Shown: positions 41,657 to 49,786 of the stretch, piece after piece
How positions within the stretch are numbered: position 1 is the first letter of the stretch
Layout: each line of letters opens with the position of its first letter
Source: Brevundimonas nasdae
GTDB taxonomy: Bacteria > Pseudomonadota > Alphaproteobacteria > Caulobacterales > Caulobacteraceae
DNA: 64,000 nucleotides
Direction: 5' to 3'
Assembly (NCBI RefSeq): GCF_016654005.1
Contig: NZ_JAEPWN010000011.1
Span: 1 to 64,000 of the forward strand
The notes under the pieces: generated by a model
What the model was told of the DNA's origin: nothing
The model's database searches: none
The model's input: only the letters and a program-made list of their open reading frames with translations
Translations under genes and position numbers: made by a program

Positions 41657-43132
41657 ATGAAGATCGAGTTCGTCGCCGCCGTTGACGCTGCTGAAATTCT
41701 AGCCGTGCCGGTTCATGAGGGTCGTGTGCTGACGGCCGCCGGCGAGGCGCTGGACGCCAAGGCCGCCGGTGCGCTGACCAAGGCCCTGTCCAAGAGCCGC
41801 GTCACCGGCAAGACCGGCCAGAGCCTGATCGTGGCGGCGCCTGCGGGCGTGAACGCCGACAGCGTGCTGCTGGTCGGCGCGGGCGCCGCGGACAAGAGCG
41901 ATGATCTGGCGGTGGAAGCCTTCGGCGGCGGCGCTTATGCGGCGGTCAAGCTGTCGGGCGCAGAGGTCCTGACCATCGACGCCTCGCACCTGAGCCCCGA
42001 ACACGCCGCCCGCGTCGGCTTCGCCGCGCGTCTGGCCGCCTATCGTTTCGACAAATATCTGACCCAGCAGAAGCCTGAAAAGATTCCGTCGGTCACCACC
42101 ATCCGCATCGTCACGACCGACCTGCGCGCCGCCGAGGCCGCGCTGGAGCCGCTGTCGGCGATCGCGGACGGCGTCGTCTTCGCCCGTGATCTGGTGTCCG
42201 AGCCCGCCAACGTCCTGTACCCGGCCGAGTTCGCCAAGCGCGTGAAGGCGTTGGAGAGCCTGGGCCTGGAAGTCGAAATCCTGGGCGAAGCGGAGATGGA
42301 GAAGCTGGGCATGCGCACGCTGCTGGCCGTGGGCCAGGGCAGCCGTCGCGAAAGCCAGCTGGCCGTGATCCAGTGGAAGGGCGGCGAGGCGGGCGCGCAA
42401 CCCCTGGCCTTCGTCGGCAAGGGCGTGTGCTTCGACACCGGCGGCATCTCGATCAAGCCCGCTGACGGCATGGAAGACATGAAGTGGGACATGGGCGGCG
42501 CCGCCGCTGTGGCCGGAACCATGGCTGCGCTGGCGGGCCGCAAGGCCAAGGTCAACGCCGTCGGCGTGCTGGGCCTGGTCGAAAACATGCCTGACGGCGA
42601 CGCCCAGCGTCCGGGCGACGTGGTCGTGTCCATGTCGGGCCAGACCATCGAGGTCATCAACACCGACGCCGAGGGCCGCCTCGTTCTGGCCGACGCCCTC
42701 TGGTACACGCAGGAGCGTTTCAAGCCGAAGTTCATGATCGACCTGGCCACCCTGACGGGTGCCATGATCGTGGCCCTGGGCCTGGATTATGCGGGCATCT
42801 TCTCCAACTCGGACGAAGTGTCTGACAACGTCCTGTCGGCTTCCAAGAAGGTAGGCGAGAACTTCTGGCGCATGCCGATCCCGGCCATCTACGAGCAGCA
42901 CATCGAGTCCAAGATCGCGGACCTGAAGAACATGGGCAACGGCCGCGCGGGCGGCTCGATCACCGCCGCCCTGTTCCTGCAACGCTTCACCAACGGCGTG
43001 CCGTGGGCGCACCTGGACATCGCGCCGACCGCCTGGGCCAACAAGAGCCCCAGCGCCACTGTGCCGGAAGGCGGCGTCGGCTTCGCCGTGCGCACGCTGG
43101 ACCGCATGGTCGCCGACGCATACGAATCCTGA
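41657..43132 (+). CDS. pepA: Leucyl aminopeptidase (M17)
   Basis: A 491-residue M17 peptidase. The catalytic domain contains GKGVCFDTGGISIKP with metal ligands and the signature NTDAEGRLVLADAL; the N-terminal macro-like domain precedes it. It removes N-terminal residues, leucine preferred, in a hexameric two-metal enzyme; E. coli PepA also binds DNA as a Xer accessory factor. pepA-holC divergent from lptFG is a conserved order. Confidence 0.96.
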   Translation: MKIEFVAAVDAAEILAVPVHEGRVLTAAGEALDAKAAGALTKALSKSRVTGKTGQSLIVAAPAGVNADSVLLVGAGAADKSDDLAVEAFGGGAYAAVKLSGAEVLTIDASHLSPEHAARVGFAARLAAYRFDKYLTQQKPEKIPSVTTIRIVTTDLRAAEAALEPLSAIADGVVFARDLVSEPANVLYPAEFAKRVKALESLGLEVEILGEAEMEKLGMRTLLAVGQGSRRESQLAVIQWKGGEAGAQPLAFVGKGVCFDTGGISIKPADGMEDMKWDMGGAAAVAGTMAALAGRKAKVNAVGVLGLVENMPDGDAQRPGDVVVSMSGQTIEVINTDAEGRLVLADALWYTQERFKPKFMIDLATLTGAMIVALGLDYAGIFSNSDEVSDNVLSASKKVGENFWRMPIPAIYEQHIESKIADLKNMGNGRAGGSITAALFLQRFTNGVPWAHLDIAPTAWANKSPSATVPEGGVGFAVRTLDRMVADAYES

Positions 43133-43151
43133 TCGCCGGAGGTAGAGCCGG

Positions 43152-43610
43152 GTGAGCGACAAACCCGAAATCTGGTTCTACCACCTGGAGCGTTCGACGC
43201 TGGACCAGGTGTTGCCGACCCTGCTCGAGAAGACCCTCGAGCGGGGCTGGCGCGCCTTGATCAAATCGTCGCACTCGCATCGGCTGGATGATGTCGATGA
43301 GGCGCTGTGGACCTATCGCGACGACAGTTTCCTGCCGCACGGCCGCGCCGATCAGGACCATGCCGCGCGTCAGCCTGTGCTGTTGAGCGAATCGGGGGAG
43401 AACCTGAACGGCGCTCAGGCGCTGTTCATCGTCGACGATGCAGAGCTTGGCGCGACGGAAGGGTTTGAACGATGCTTCATCATATTCGACGGACGGGACG
43501 AACCGGCGCTGCAACATGCGCGGGGGCGATGGAAGACGCTGAAGGGGCAGGGCGCAAACCTGGCCTATTGGAAACAGTCGGACGAGGGGCGCTGGGAAAA
43601 GGCGGCCTGA
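43152..43610 (+). CDS. holC: DNA polymerase III subunit chi
   Basis: A 152-residue protein starting at GTG 43152, 10 bp after GGAGG. It begins EIWFYHLERSTLDQVLPTLLEK (in part), with RALIKSSHSHRLDDVDEALWTY and a C-terminal VDDAELG/FERCFIIFDG segment, the HolC pattern. Chi binds psi and SSB and links the clamp loader to single-stranded DNA. The 3' third of the gene encodes the beginning of the next gene in another frame. Confidence 0.93.
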   Translation: MSDKPEIWFYHLERSTLDQVLPTLLEKTLERGWRALIKSSHSHRLDDVDEALWTYRDDSFLPHGRADQDHAARQPVLLSESGENLNGAQALFIVDDAELGATEGFERCFIIFDGRDEPALQHARGRWKTLKGQGANLAYWKQSDEGRWEKAA

Positions 43611-43924
43611 TCGGCCTTGCCCTGCTGGCCGGGTGTTCGACGCCCGCCGCTGACGCCCCTGCGCCGCGCGCCGTCGAACGCGCACAGCTGAACCAGCCCG
43701 TCGGCACGCGGATGCCGACCAGCCCCACGGCGGACACCTGCCGCGCGGGGGAAATGCAGTATCTGGTGGGCAAGCCGCGCACCGAAATCCCTGTGCCGGT
43801 CGAGGTGGTTAACCGGCGCGTGACCTGCACCACCTGTCCGGTGACGCAGGACTATTCCGCCTACCGATTGAACATCTTCTTCAATCAGGACACGGGCATA
43901 ATCGAACAGGTACGTTGCGGCTGA
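43529..43924 (+). CDS. I78-type peptidase inhibitor lipoprotein
   Basis: About 118-131 residues. A lipoprotein signal with lipobox LLAGC (GLIGLALLAGCSTPA) is followed by an I78-like domain: YLVGKPRTEIPVPV, a Cys-x-x-Cys (CTTCPVT), DYSAYRLNIFFNQDTG and a terminal VRCG. I78 proteins are small serine-peptidase inhibitors with this ending. The start is uncertain: ATG 43529 lies inside holC, while a TTG at 43568 would give a more typical signal length. Either way it overlaps holC by at least 43 bp. It is a paralogue of the next gene. Confidence 0.75.
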   Translation: MEDAEGAGRKPGLLETVGRGALGKGGLIGLALLAGCSTPAADAPAPRAVERAQLNQPVGTRMPTSPTADTCRAGEMQYLVGKPRTEIPVPVEVVNRRVTCTTCPVTQDYSAYRLNIFFNQDTGIIEQVRCG

Positions 43925-43950
43925 ACCGCGACAGATCAAAGGAAACGACC

Positions 43951-44250
43951 ATGAAGACCGCCATCACCCTGGCCTGCCTCAGCGCCGCCGCCCTGGCCCT
44001 GTCCGCCTGTGCGTCCAGCCCCAAGGCTGACGACCCGACCTGGTCGGACGCCGCGTACAAGATCTGCAAGGTCGAGGATTTCCAGAACTACGTCGGGCAG
44101 AACCGCTCGACCATCCCGGAGCCGCCGCACGGCCAGACCTTCCGCGTGTTGTGCAGCAGCTGCGCCGCGACGATGGATTACCGCGAGAACCGGGTGAACT
44201 TCGTGTTCGACGAAGCCACCAACATCATCAAGGAAGTGAAGTGCGGCTGA
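43951..44250 (+). CDS. Second I78-like lipoprotein, paralogue of the preceding gene
   Basis: A 99-residue lipoprotein with signal LACLSAAALALSAC (lipid-modified C20) and an I78-like domain: FQNYVGQNRSTIPEPP, a Cys-x-x-Cys (CSSCAAT), DYRENRVNFVFDEATNII and VKCG at the end. It aligns along its full mature length with the product of 43529-43924, so the two arose by tandem duplication. It has a good GGAAACG-type ribosome binding site and lies 26 bp downstream. Inhibitory activity is inferred from the family. Confidence 0.78.
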   Translation: MKTAITLACLSAAALALSACASSPKADDPTWSDAAYKICKVEDFQNYVGQNRSTIPEPPHGQTFRVLCSSCAATMDYRENRVNFVFDEATNIIKEVKCG

Positions 44251-44265
44251 CGCCGGGCTGATGCT

Positions 44266-45192
44266 TTAGCGGCCGACCGTATCGCCGGGCCACAGCGGTT
44301 TGCTGAACCGGTCGGCCAGATAGTCCATCAGCGCCGTGACCCGTGCAGGGCGCGGTCCGCTGCTGGGCGCGACCAGATGCAGGGCGATGGGCGGCAGGCT
44401 CCAGTCTGTCATGACCGTCTCCAGATGGCCGCCCGCGACATCCTTCCAGTAGATGAAGTCCGGCTGGGGAAAGATGCCCAGACCCGCGCACAGCGACGCC
44501 GTCAGGGCGTCGGAGTTGTTGGCGCGCAACGGACCCTGCGGCCGCACCACCACCTCTTCACCCGCCGCATTGCTGAACCTCCAGATGTCCGGCGTCGGCA
44601 TATAGGCGTAGCAGAGGCAGGCGTGGCGGTTCAGGTCGTCGGGGTGCGTCGGGCGACCCCGCTGCTTCAGATAGGACGGCGAGGCGACCAGAGCGCGTTT
44701 GACCGGCCTGAGCTTGCGCGCCGTCAGCGAGGAATCGGGCAGGGCCGCGATGCGCAGGGCGCAGTCGAAGCCGCCGCCGACCAGATCAATCACCTCGTCC
44801 GCCAGATGCAGGTCGATGGAGATGTCGGGGTTGGTGGCCAGAAACTCGGGCAGGGCAGGGGCGACATAGGCCATGCCGAACGACATCGGCGCCGCCAGGC
44901 GCACCAGCCCGCGCGGCGTCACCGACATGTCCAGCGCCTCTGACACCGCGCCTTCGGCCTCGGCCAGCATATGGGCCGCGCGCGCCGCCAGATTCCGCCC
45001 GGTGTCCGTCAGGGCGAACCGACGCGAGGTGCGGTGCAGCAGGGTGGTCTGAAGCTGCTGCTCCAGCCGCGTCACCGCCTTGGACACGGTCGCCTTGGAC
45101 AGGGACAGGCTTTCCGCCGCGCCGGAAAACGACTGGGTCTCGGCCACCTTGGCGAAGATGGCCATGGCTTCAAGATCGGGCAGACGGGACAT
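44266..45192 (-). CDS. LysR-family transcriptional regulator
   Basis: A 308-residue regulator: N-terminal winged helix with the helix-turn-helix QSFSGAAESLSLSKATVSKAVTRLE (in part), and a C-terminal effector-binding domain of the CrgA-like subgroup (RGLVRLAAPMSFGMAYVAP). Divergent from a pirin gene, a pairing often seen, in which the regulator probably controls pirin. A short GAAAC/GTTTC dyad lies between them. The effector is unknown. Confidence 0.92.
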   Translation of the reverse strand: MSRLPDLEAMAIFAKVAETQSFSGAAESLSLSKATVSKAVTRLEQQLQTTLLHRTSRRFALTDTGRNLAARAAHMLAEAEGAVSEALDMSVTPRGLVRLAAPMSFGMAYVAPALPEFLATNPDISIDLHLADEVIDLVGGGFDCALRIAALPDSSLTARKLRPVKRALVASPSYLKQRGRPTHPDDLNRHACLCYAYMPTPDIWRFSNAAGEEVVVRPQGPLRANNSDALTASLCAGLGIFPQPDFIYWKDVAGGHLETVMTDWSLPPIALHLVAPSSGPRPARVTALMDYLADRFSKPLWPGDTVGR

Positions 45193-45210
45193 GCGGCGGC
45201 CTATGTGAAG

Positions 45211-45227
45211 CGAAACAATGAGTTTCG
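45211..45227. promoter_or_regulatory. Candidate operator in the LysR-pirin intergenic region
   Basis: CGAAAC-AATGA-GTTTCG is a perfect 6-bp-arm palindrome 19-35 bp from the LysR start codon, and a further GTTTC lies at 45231-45235. Position and spacing suit a LysR autoregulatory site shared with the divergent pirin promoter. Confidence 0.5.
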
Positions 45228-45319
45228 ATGGTTTCTATTTCTGTTCGGTCGCCGATCTCTATCTTGTCGTCAAGCATCAAGCAGATGACGCCGGGACGGC
45301 CCGGCCTGAGGACAGACCA

Positions 45320-46018
45320 ATGATCGAGCGCAGACCTTTTGAATCGCTGGGCGGCGCCAACCACGGCTGGCTGAACGCCAAGCACCACTTCTCCTTCTCC
45401 AACTATTATGATCCCAAGCGCATGAGCTGGGGCAACCTGCGGGTCTGGAACGATGACGAAATCGCGCCGGGCAGCGGCTTTCCGCCCCATCCGCACGCCG
45501 ATATGGAGATCATCACCTATGTCCGCGACGGCGCCATCAGCCACGAGGACAGCCTGGGCAACAAGGGCCGCACGGTCGCAGGCGATGTTCAGGTGATGAG
45601 CGCCGGCACCGGCATTCGTCACGCGGAATATAACGCCGAAACCGAGTTGACCCGTCTGTTCCAGATCTGGATCGAGCCGACGCGTCGGGGCGAAAAGCCC
45701 AGCTGGGGCACCAAGCCCTTTCCCAAGGGCGACCGCTCTGGCCAGTTCGTGGTCCTGGCGTCCGGCTTTGAGGATGACGCCGACGCCCTGCCAATCCGCA
45801 CCGAGGCGCGGGTTGCGGCGGCGACGCTGAAGGCGGGCGACAGCGTCGACTATCCGGTCGGCGCCACGCGCCGGGCCTATCTGGTGGCCTCGCTTGGCGA
45901 GATCGAGGTGAACGGCGTGAAGCTGAACCCCCGCGACGGCGCCGCCATCGCCGAAGAAGACGTCATCACGGTCAAGGCGCTGACGGACGCCGAAGTCGTG
46001 CTGGTGGACGCGGCCTAG
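45320..46018 (+). CDS. Pirin family protein
   Basis: A 232-residue bicupin with the metal site in the N-terminal cupin: H57 and H59 (PPHPHADME), H101 and E103 (GIRHAEYN). This set matches E. coli YhhW, which oxidises quercetin. The natural substrate is unknown. An open frame from 45218 exists, but the ATG at 45320 (MIERRPFESLGG) is the conserved start. It is divergent from the LysR regulator. Confidence 0.9.
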   Translation: MIERRPFESLGGANHGWLNAKHHFSFSNYYDPKRMSWGNLRVWNDDEIAPGSGFPPHPHADMEIITYVRDGAISHEDSLGNKGRTVAGDVQVMSAGTGIRHAEYNAETELTRLFQIWIEPTRRGEKPSWGTKPFPKGDRSGQFVVLASGFEDDADALPIRTEARVAAATLKAGDSVDYPVGATRRAYLVASLGEIEVNGVKLNPRDGAAIAEEDVITVKALTDAEVVLVDAA

Positions 46019-46034
46019 GACTCAGGCGCAACCT

Positions 46035-46079
46035 GCCCGGCCGAACAGTGTTTCGGCCGGGCGACCTGCGTTTTGCAGG
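46035..46079 (+). terminator. Hairpin pair after the pirin gene
   Basis: GCCCGGCCGAA (46035-46045) pairs perfectly with TTCGGCCGGGC (46052-46062), and a second small hairpin CCTGC-GTTTT-GCAGG (46065-46079) follows. The lack of a clean T run makes termination efficiency uncertain. Confidence 0.55.
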
Positions 46080-46105
46080 CGTCCCTAACAGGGAGGAAGG
46101 TCACG

Positions 46106-46498
46106 ATGTTCAATCAAGTGAGTGGATGGTCCCCGCGCGCATTGGCGGCCCTGCGTATTGTCGCCGGTCTGCTGTTTCTGGCGCATGGTCTGGTCAAGCT
46201 GTTCGGCTTTCCTGAAGGCGCGCAGCCGGGGCAGGTGCCGTTGCTCTCCGTGTTCGGCGTGGGCGCCGTGATCGAGCTGGTGACGGGCGTGTTGCTGGTG
46301 TTGGGTCTATTCACACGGCCCGCCGCCTTCATCGCCTCGGGCCAGATGGCGGTGGCCTACTGGATGGTTCATTTCCCCCAGAGCCCCTATCCGGCGGTCA
46401 ACGGCGGGGACGCCGCCATCCTGTTCTGTTTCGTCTTCCTGTACATCTTCACCGCCGGACCGGGCGCGTGGAGCCTGGATGAACGCAGCAAGATCTGA
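46106..46498 (+). CDS. DoxX family membrane protein
   Basis: A 130-residue protein with four transmembrane helices: ALAALRIVAGLLFLAHGLVK, VFGVGAVIELVTGVLLVLG, AAFIASGQMAVAYWMVH and AAILFCFVFLYIFTAG. The opening LRIVAGLLFLAHGLVKLFGFP is the DoxX/YphA signature. Family members are linked to redox or thiol stress in some bacteria, with no fixed activity. ATG 46106 is preceded by GGGAGGAAGG. It is bounded by a perfect terminator. Confidence 0.88.
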   Translation: MFNQVSGWSPRALAALRIVAGLLFLAHGLVKLFGFPEGAQPGQVPLLSVFGVGAVIELVTGVLLVLGLFTRPAAFIASGQMAVAYWMVHFPQSPYPAVNGGDAAILFCFVFLYIFTAGPGAWSLDERSKI

Positions 46499-46501
46499 AA
46501 C

Positions 46502-46540
46502 GAAAAGGCCGCCGCATCCTGCTGATGCGGCGGCCTTTTC
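46502..46540. terminator. Bidirectional rho-independent terminator
   Basis: A perfect 17-bp stem (GAAAAGGCCGCCGCATC / GATGCGGCGGCCTTTTC) with a 5-nt loop has a U run for either direction. It separates the convergent DoxX and proline iminopeptidase genes, whose stops lie 5 bp and 0 bp away. Confidence 0.95.
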
Positions 46541-47515
46541 TTAGACGGTCACGGCCCAGTCGGTCGCGCGGATCAGGCTGTCGACGATGCCCGGTTCGGA
46601 CGAGGCGTGGCCCGCGTCGCCCACAATGTCCAGCTTAGCCTCGGGCCAGGCGCGGTGCAGCGCCCAGGCGCCCGAGATGGGCGTCACGACATCGAACCGC
46701 CCCTGCGCGATCCAGCAGGGGATGTGTCGCATTCGGTCGACGTTGTTGATGATCCAGTTCTCGTCGTCGAAGAAGCCGCCGTTGGTGAAGTACCAGTTCT
46801 CGATGCGGGCGAAGGCGACGGCGAAGTCGGGTTCGGCGAACTTGTCCGGCTTGGCGTTCGGGCCTTCGACGCTGACGGTCTCACCCTCCCAACCGGCCCA
46901 GGCCAGGGCGCAGCGCTCACGCTCTTGGACATTGTCGCCGATCAGACGCTTGTAATAGGCGCCCATCAGATCGCCGCGCTCGGCCTCCGGGATGGGGGCC
47001 AGGAACCGCTCCCAGGCGTCAGGGAAGATCATCGAGGCGCCGTCCTGATAGAACCAGTGCAGCTCCTTTTTGGTCAGCAGGAAGATGCCGCGCAGCACCA
47101 GCGCCAGACACCGCTCAGGATGTTTGATCGCATAGGCCATCGACAGGGTGGACCCCCACGATCCGCCGAACACGACCCATTGATCAATGTTCAGGCGTTC
47201 GCGCAGGCGTTCGATGTCGTCGATCAGGGTCCAGGTGGTGTTGTCCTCCAGCGAGGCGTTGGGCCGCGACAGGCCGCATCCGCGCTGGTCGAACATCACG
47301 ATCTTGTATCGGGCCGGATCGAAGTAGCGGCGCATTCCCGGATTGACGGCCCCGCCCGGTCCGCCGTGCAGCACCACGACCGGACGGCCCTGCGGATTGC
47401 CGGAAACCTCGTAGTAGATTTCATGCACGCCATCGGTCGGCATCCAGCCTGACGCATAGGGTTCGATCTCGGGATAGAGTTCGCGGCGAGGATCGACAGG
47501 TGCAGGGAAGGCCAT
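46541..47515 (-). CDS. pip: Proline iminopeptidase
   Basis: A 324-residue alpha/beta-hydrolase of the S33 family: oxyanion segment VLHGGPGGAVNPG, FDQRGCGLS, nucleophile serine in VFGGSWGSTLSMAYA, and the catalytic histidine near VGDAGHASSEPG. The enzyme removes N-terminal proline from peptides. Length and the YPEIEPYASGWM start match the family. It is convergent with the DoxX gene. Confidence 0.94.
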   Translation of the reverse strand: MAFPAPVDPRRELYPEIEPYASGWMPTDGVHEIYYEVSGNPQGRPVVVLHGGPGGAVNPGMRRYFDPARYKIVMFDQRGCGLSRPNASLEDNTTWTLIDDIERLRERLNIDQWVVFGGSWGSTLSMAYAIKHPERCLALVLRGIFLLTKKELHWFYQDGASMIFPDAWERFLAPIPEAERGDLMGAYYKRLIGDNVQERERCALAWAGWEGETVSVEGPNAKPDKFAEPDFAVAFARIENWYFTNGGFFDDENWIINNVDRMRHIPCWIAQGRFDVVTPISGAWALHRAWPEAKLDIVGDAGHASSEPGIVDSLIRATDWAVTV

Positions 47516-47551
47516 GGATTTGCAGGTCTTTCTACGAGGGAGTCACGAAAA

Positions 47552-47914
47552 TCACTTATCGGATCGGAATGCCGCAAAGGCGACGCAAAGCCAACCTGCG
47601 ATCATCAGCACGCCGCCGATGGGGGTGATGGCGCCCAGAACCGGCAGGCTGAGAACACCCAGCGCGGCCAGAGACAGGCTGAAAATCAGGCCCCCGACTG
47701 AGCCCAGCCAGCCCGCTGTCCGCGCCAGTCGGCCGCCACCCGTCCACAGAGCGCAGCCGAAGCCGAAGACGGCGTGGACCAGTTGATAGTGCGTGCCGGT
47801 GGTCAGCAGGGTCTTTAACTGCGGCTCGGCCCCGTGAGCCGCGAAGGCGCCCAGAGCGACGGCGAGCGCCCCGTTCAGGACGGCGAATAAAATCAGGCTG
47901 CGAGTCGGATTCAT
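47552..47914 (-). CDS. DUF423 small membrane protein
   Basis: A 120-residue protein with four hydrophobic segments. The start LILFAVLNGALAVALGAFAAHG and GTHYQLVHAVFGFG are typical of DUF423 (YgdD-like) proteins. Function unknown. It lies 36 bp upstream of pip on the same strand and 47 bp from the divergent MFS gene. Confidence 0.88.
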   Translation of the reverse strand: MNPTRSLILFAVLNGALAVALGAFAAHGAEPQLKTLLTTGTHYQLVHAVFGFGCALWTGGGRLARTAGWLGSVGGLIFSLSLAALGVLSLPVLGAITPIGGVLMIAGWLCVAFAAFRSDK

Positions 47915-47961
47915 GCGATGAGCCTAGCCTGACGAATCCGCGAAGTCTGCTATGCGGCGTC

Positions 47962-49131
47962 ATGTCCCCATCAGCCCGTTCCCGCGTCGCCCTTCAGTAC
48001 GCCCTGATGTTCATCGGCACCGGGGTCAGCCTGCCTTACGCCGGGCTGTGGATGCGGTCGCAGGGGCTGAGCGGGGCCGAGATCGGGGTCATTCTGGCCG
48101 CCCCCATGTTGGCGCGTCTGGTCACGGGTCCGGCTATCGCGGTCTGGGCCGACGGGTTCCGATATCGTCGCACGCCCATCGCTCTGCTGGCCGCCATGTC
48201 GGCCCTTGCCTATGGGACGGCGGGCCTGGTCGATGGGTTCGCCGCCTGGGCCGTCACCTGGTTCATCGCCGCGACCGGGGCGGCGGCCATCATTCCGCTG
48301 ACGGACGTGTTGAACCTGCGGCTGTCGCGCAAGGAGGGCTTCGCCTTTGCAGTGCCGCGCGGGTTCGGCTCTGCGGCCTTCTTCGTCACCAATATCGTCG
48401 TCGGCTTCATCGTGCGCGCGACGGGCGCCGAGGTGGTCATCATCGGGGTGACCTTGGCCTGCGCCGGAATCGCCCTTGCGGCCTGGCGGGTGCTGCCGCC
48501 CGAGCCGGTGCATGACGGGGCGCCTGTGCTGGGCTGGGACCGGTTCCGCGGCATGGGCCGACTGTTGAAGAACCCGGCGGTCGTGACGGCCATTCTGGCC
48601 ATCGGTCTGGTTCAGGCCGCGCACGGTTTCTACTACGGCTTCTCCGCCATCCTGTGGCGCGCGCAAGGGGTCGAGGCCGACATGACGGGCCTGTTGTGGG
48701 CCTTCGCCGTGGTGGTCGAGATCAGCTTTATGTGGGTGATCGACCCGTGGCGCCGTCGGCGCGGCATCGGTCCCTGGCCCATATTGATGATCGCCTCGGG
48801 CGCGGCGGTGGTGCGTTGGGCCTTCATGTCCGTGTCGCCGCCCCTGTGGGCGCTGTGGCCGTTGCAGGCGCTGCACGCCCTGAGCTTCGCCGCCAATTTC
48901 CTGGCCGGTGTCGAAGTGATCGAGAAGCTGGTCCCGCGCGACAGCCAGACCGCGGCCCAGACCCTGAACTCCATGCTGTCGGCCGGGGTGCTGATGGGCC
49001 TGGCGACCCTGGCCAGCGGGCCGCTGTACGACGCCTTCGGCGCGGGCGGCTATCTGGCCATGACCGGAATGGCGGCGGTCAGCCTGTTGGCCAATCTGCT
49101 GCTGCGGCCGGTGCTGAGCCGGACCGCCTGA
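47962..49131 (+). CDS. MFS transporter, phenylpropionate permease (HcaT-like) subgroup
   Basis: A 389-residue twelve-helix transporter. The start RVALQYALMFIGTGVSLPYAGLWM (in part), the A-like loop WADGFRYRRTPIA, and RLSRKEGFAFAVPRGFGSAAF resemble the MFS_1-like group of 3-phenylpropionate/nucleoside-type permeases. The substrate is unknown and no catabolic genes lie nearby. It ends 3 bp before the convergent Pcp-like gene. Confidence 0.82.
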   Translation: MSPSARSRVALQYALMFIGTGVSLPYAGLWMRSQGLSGAEIGVILAAPMLARLVTGPAIAVWADGFRYRRTPIALLAAMSALAYGTAGLVDGFAAWAVTWFIAATGAAAIIPLTDVLNLRLSRKEGFAFAVPRGFGSAAFFVTNIVVGFIVRATGAEVVIIGVTLACAGIALAAWRVLPPEPVHDGAPVLGWDRFRGMGRLLKNPAVVTAILAIGLVQAAHGFYYGFSAILWRAQGVEADMTGLLWAFAVVVEISFMWVIDPWRRRRGIGPWPILMIASGAAVVRWAFMSVSPPLWALWPLQALHALSFAANFLAGVEVIEKLVPRDSQTAAQTLNSMLSAGVLMGLATLASGPLYDAFGAGGYLAMTGMAAVSLLANLLLRPVLSRTA

Positions 49132-49134
49132 TCC

Positions 49135-49737
49135 CTACAGGTGGCTGGCGATGGCGTTGGCGGCGGCTTTGACGCCTTTGCGGATCAGGGCTTCGTCGGC
49201 GGGCAGGGGCGCGCGAAGCAGGCCGATGGCGGGGGTGTGGGGCCCCTCGGGCAGTTCCGACAGCACGCGGTAGAGCAGGTACGAGCCGATGTCGTCCTCG
49301 GCTTCGGAAGAAGCATCGACCGATAGGCCCGCCGCGTTCAGGGCCCGCACGATGTCGGCGACGGGGGCGGTGGTGCGGGCGACGCCGGGGCCGGTCAGGG
49401 TTTGGCGGTTCTTGTGGGTCAGGTCCCGGTTCTCAGCCCGCATCTGCACGCGAAAGCCCCCGGATTTGTGGTTTCGTCCGACCAGCAGGACGGCGCGGCA
49501 ATCGCCGCTCTGCAGATGGGCGCTCAGGGTCGAAGCCAGAGATTCTGGGTCTGCTGCTGTGACGGCAACCGTGCGGGCGCCGGTCGGGCTCCACGGCTGG
49601 CCGGAAAGGTCCTCGACCAGATCCCAGCCCTGATCATCGACATCATAGGCGCAGATGGCGATGCCGGGGCGTCGATCCGTGCGTCGGGCGCTGTCGCTGG
49701 AGGAGGTCATGCTGGCCATTCTAGCGTTACTCGTCAC
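49135..49737 (-). CDS. Pyroglutamyl-peptidase-like protein lacking catalytic residues
   Basis: A protein of up to 200 residues. The second half shows a Pcp-like layout: VLLVGRNHKSGGFRVQM, an AENRD near the middle, SSEAEDDIGSYLLYRVLSEL where Pcp has AGTFVCNHLMY, and PAIGLLRAPLPADEAL where Pcp has GFIHIPYLP. The nucleophilic cysteine and catalytic histidine positions are Leu and Arg here, so peptidase activity is not expected. This alignment was made by eye and is tentative. Starts at 49719 and 49710 are possible alternatives to 49737. Confidence 0.55.
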   Translation of the reverse strand: MTSNARMASMTSSSDSARRTDRRPGIAICAYDVDDQGWDLVEDLSGQPWSPTGARTVAVTAADPESLASTLSAHLQSGDCRAVLLVGRNHKSGGFRVQMRAENRDLTHKNRQTLTGPGVARTTAPVADIVRALNAAGLSVDASSEAEDDIGSYLLYRVLSELPEGPHTPAIGLLRAPLPADEALIRKGVKAAANAIASHL

Positions 49738-49786
49738 GGTTTCGTGACGACGTCAGGAGGAGGGAAGTTCGGCGTGACGTCAAGCT

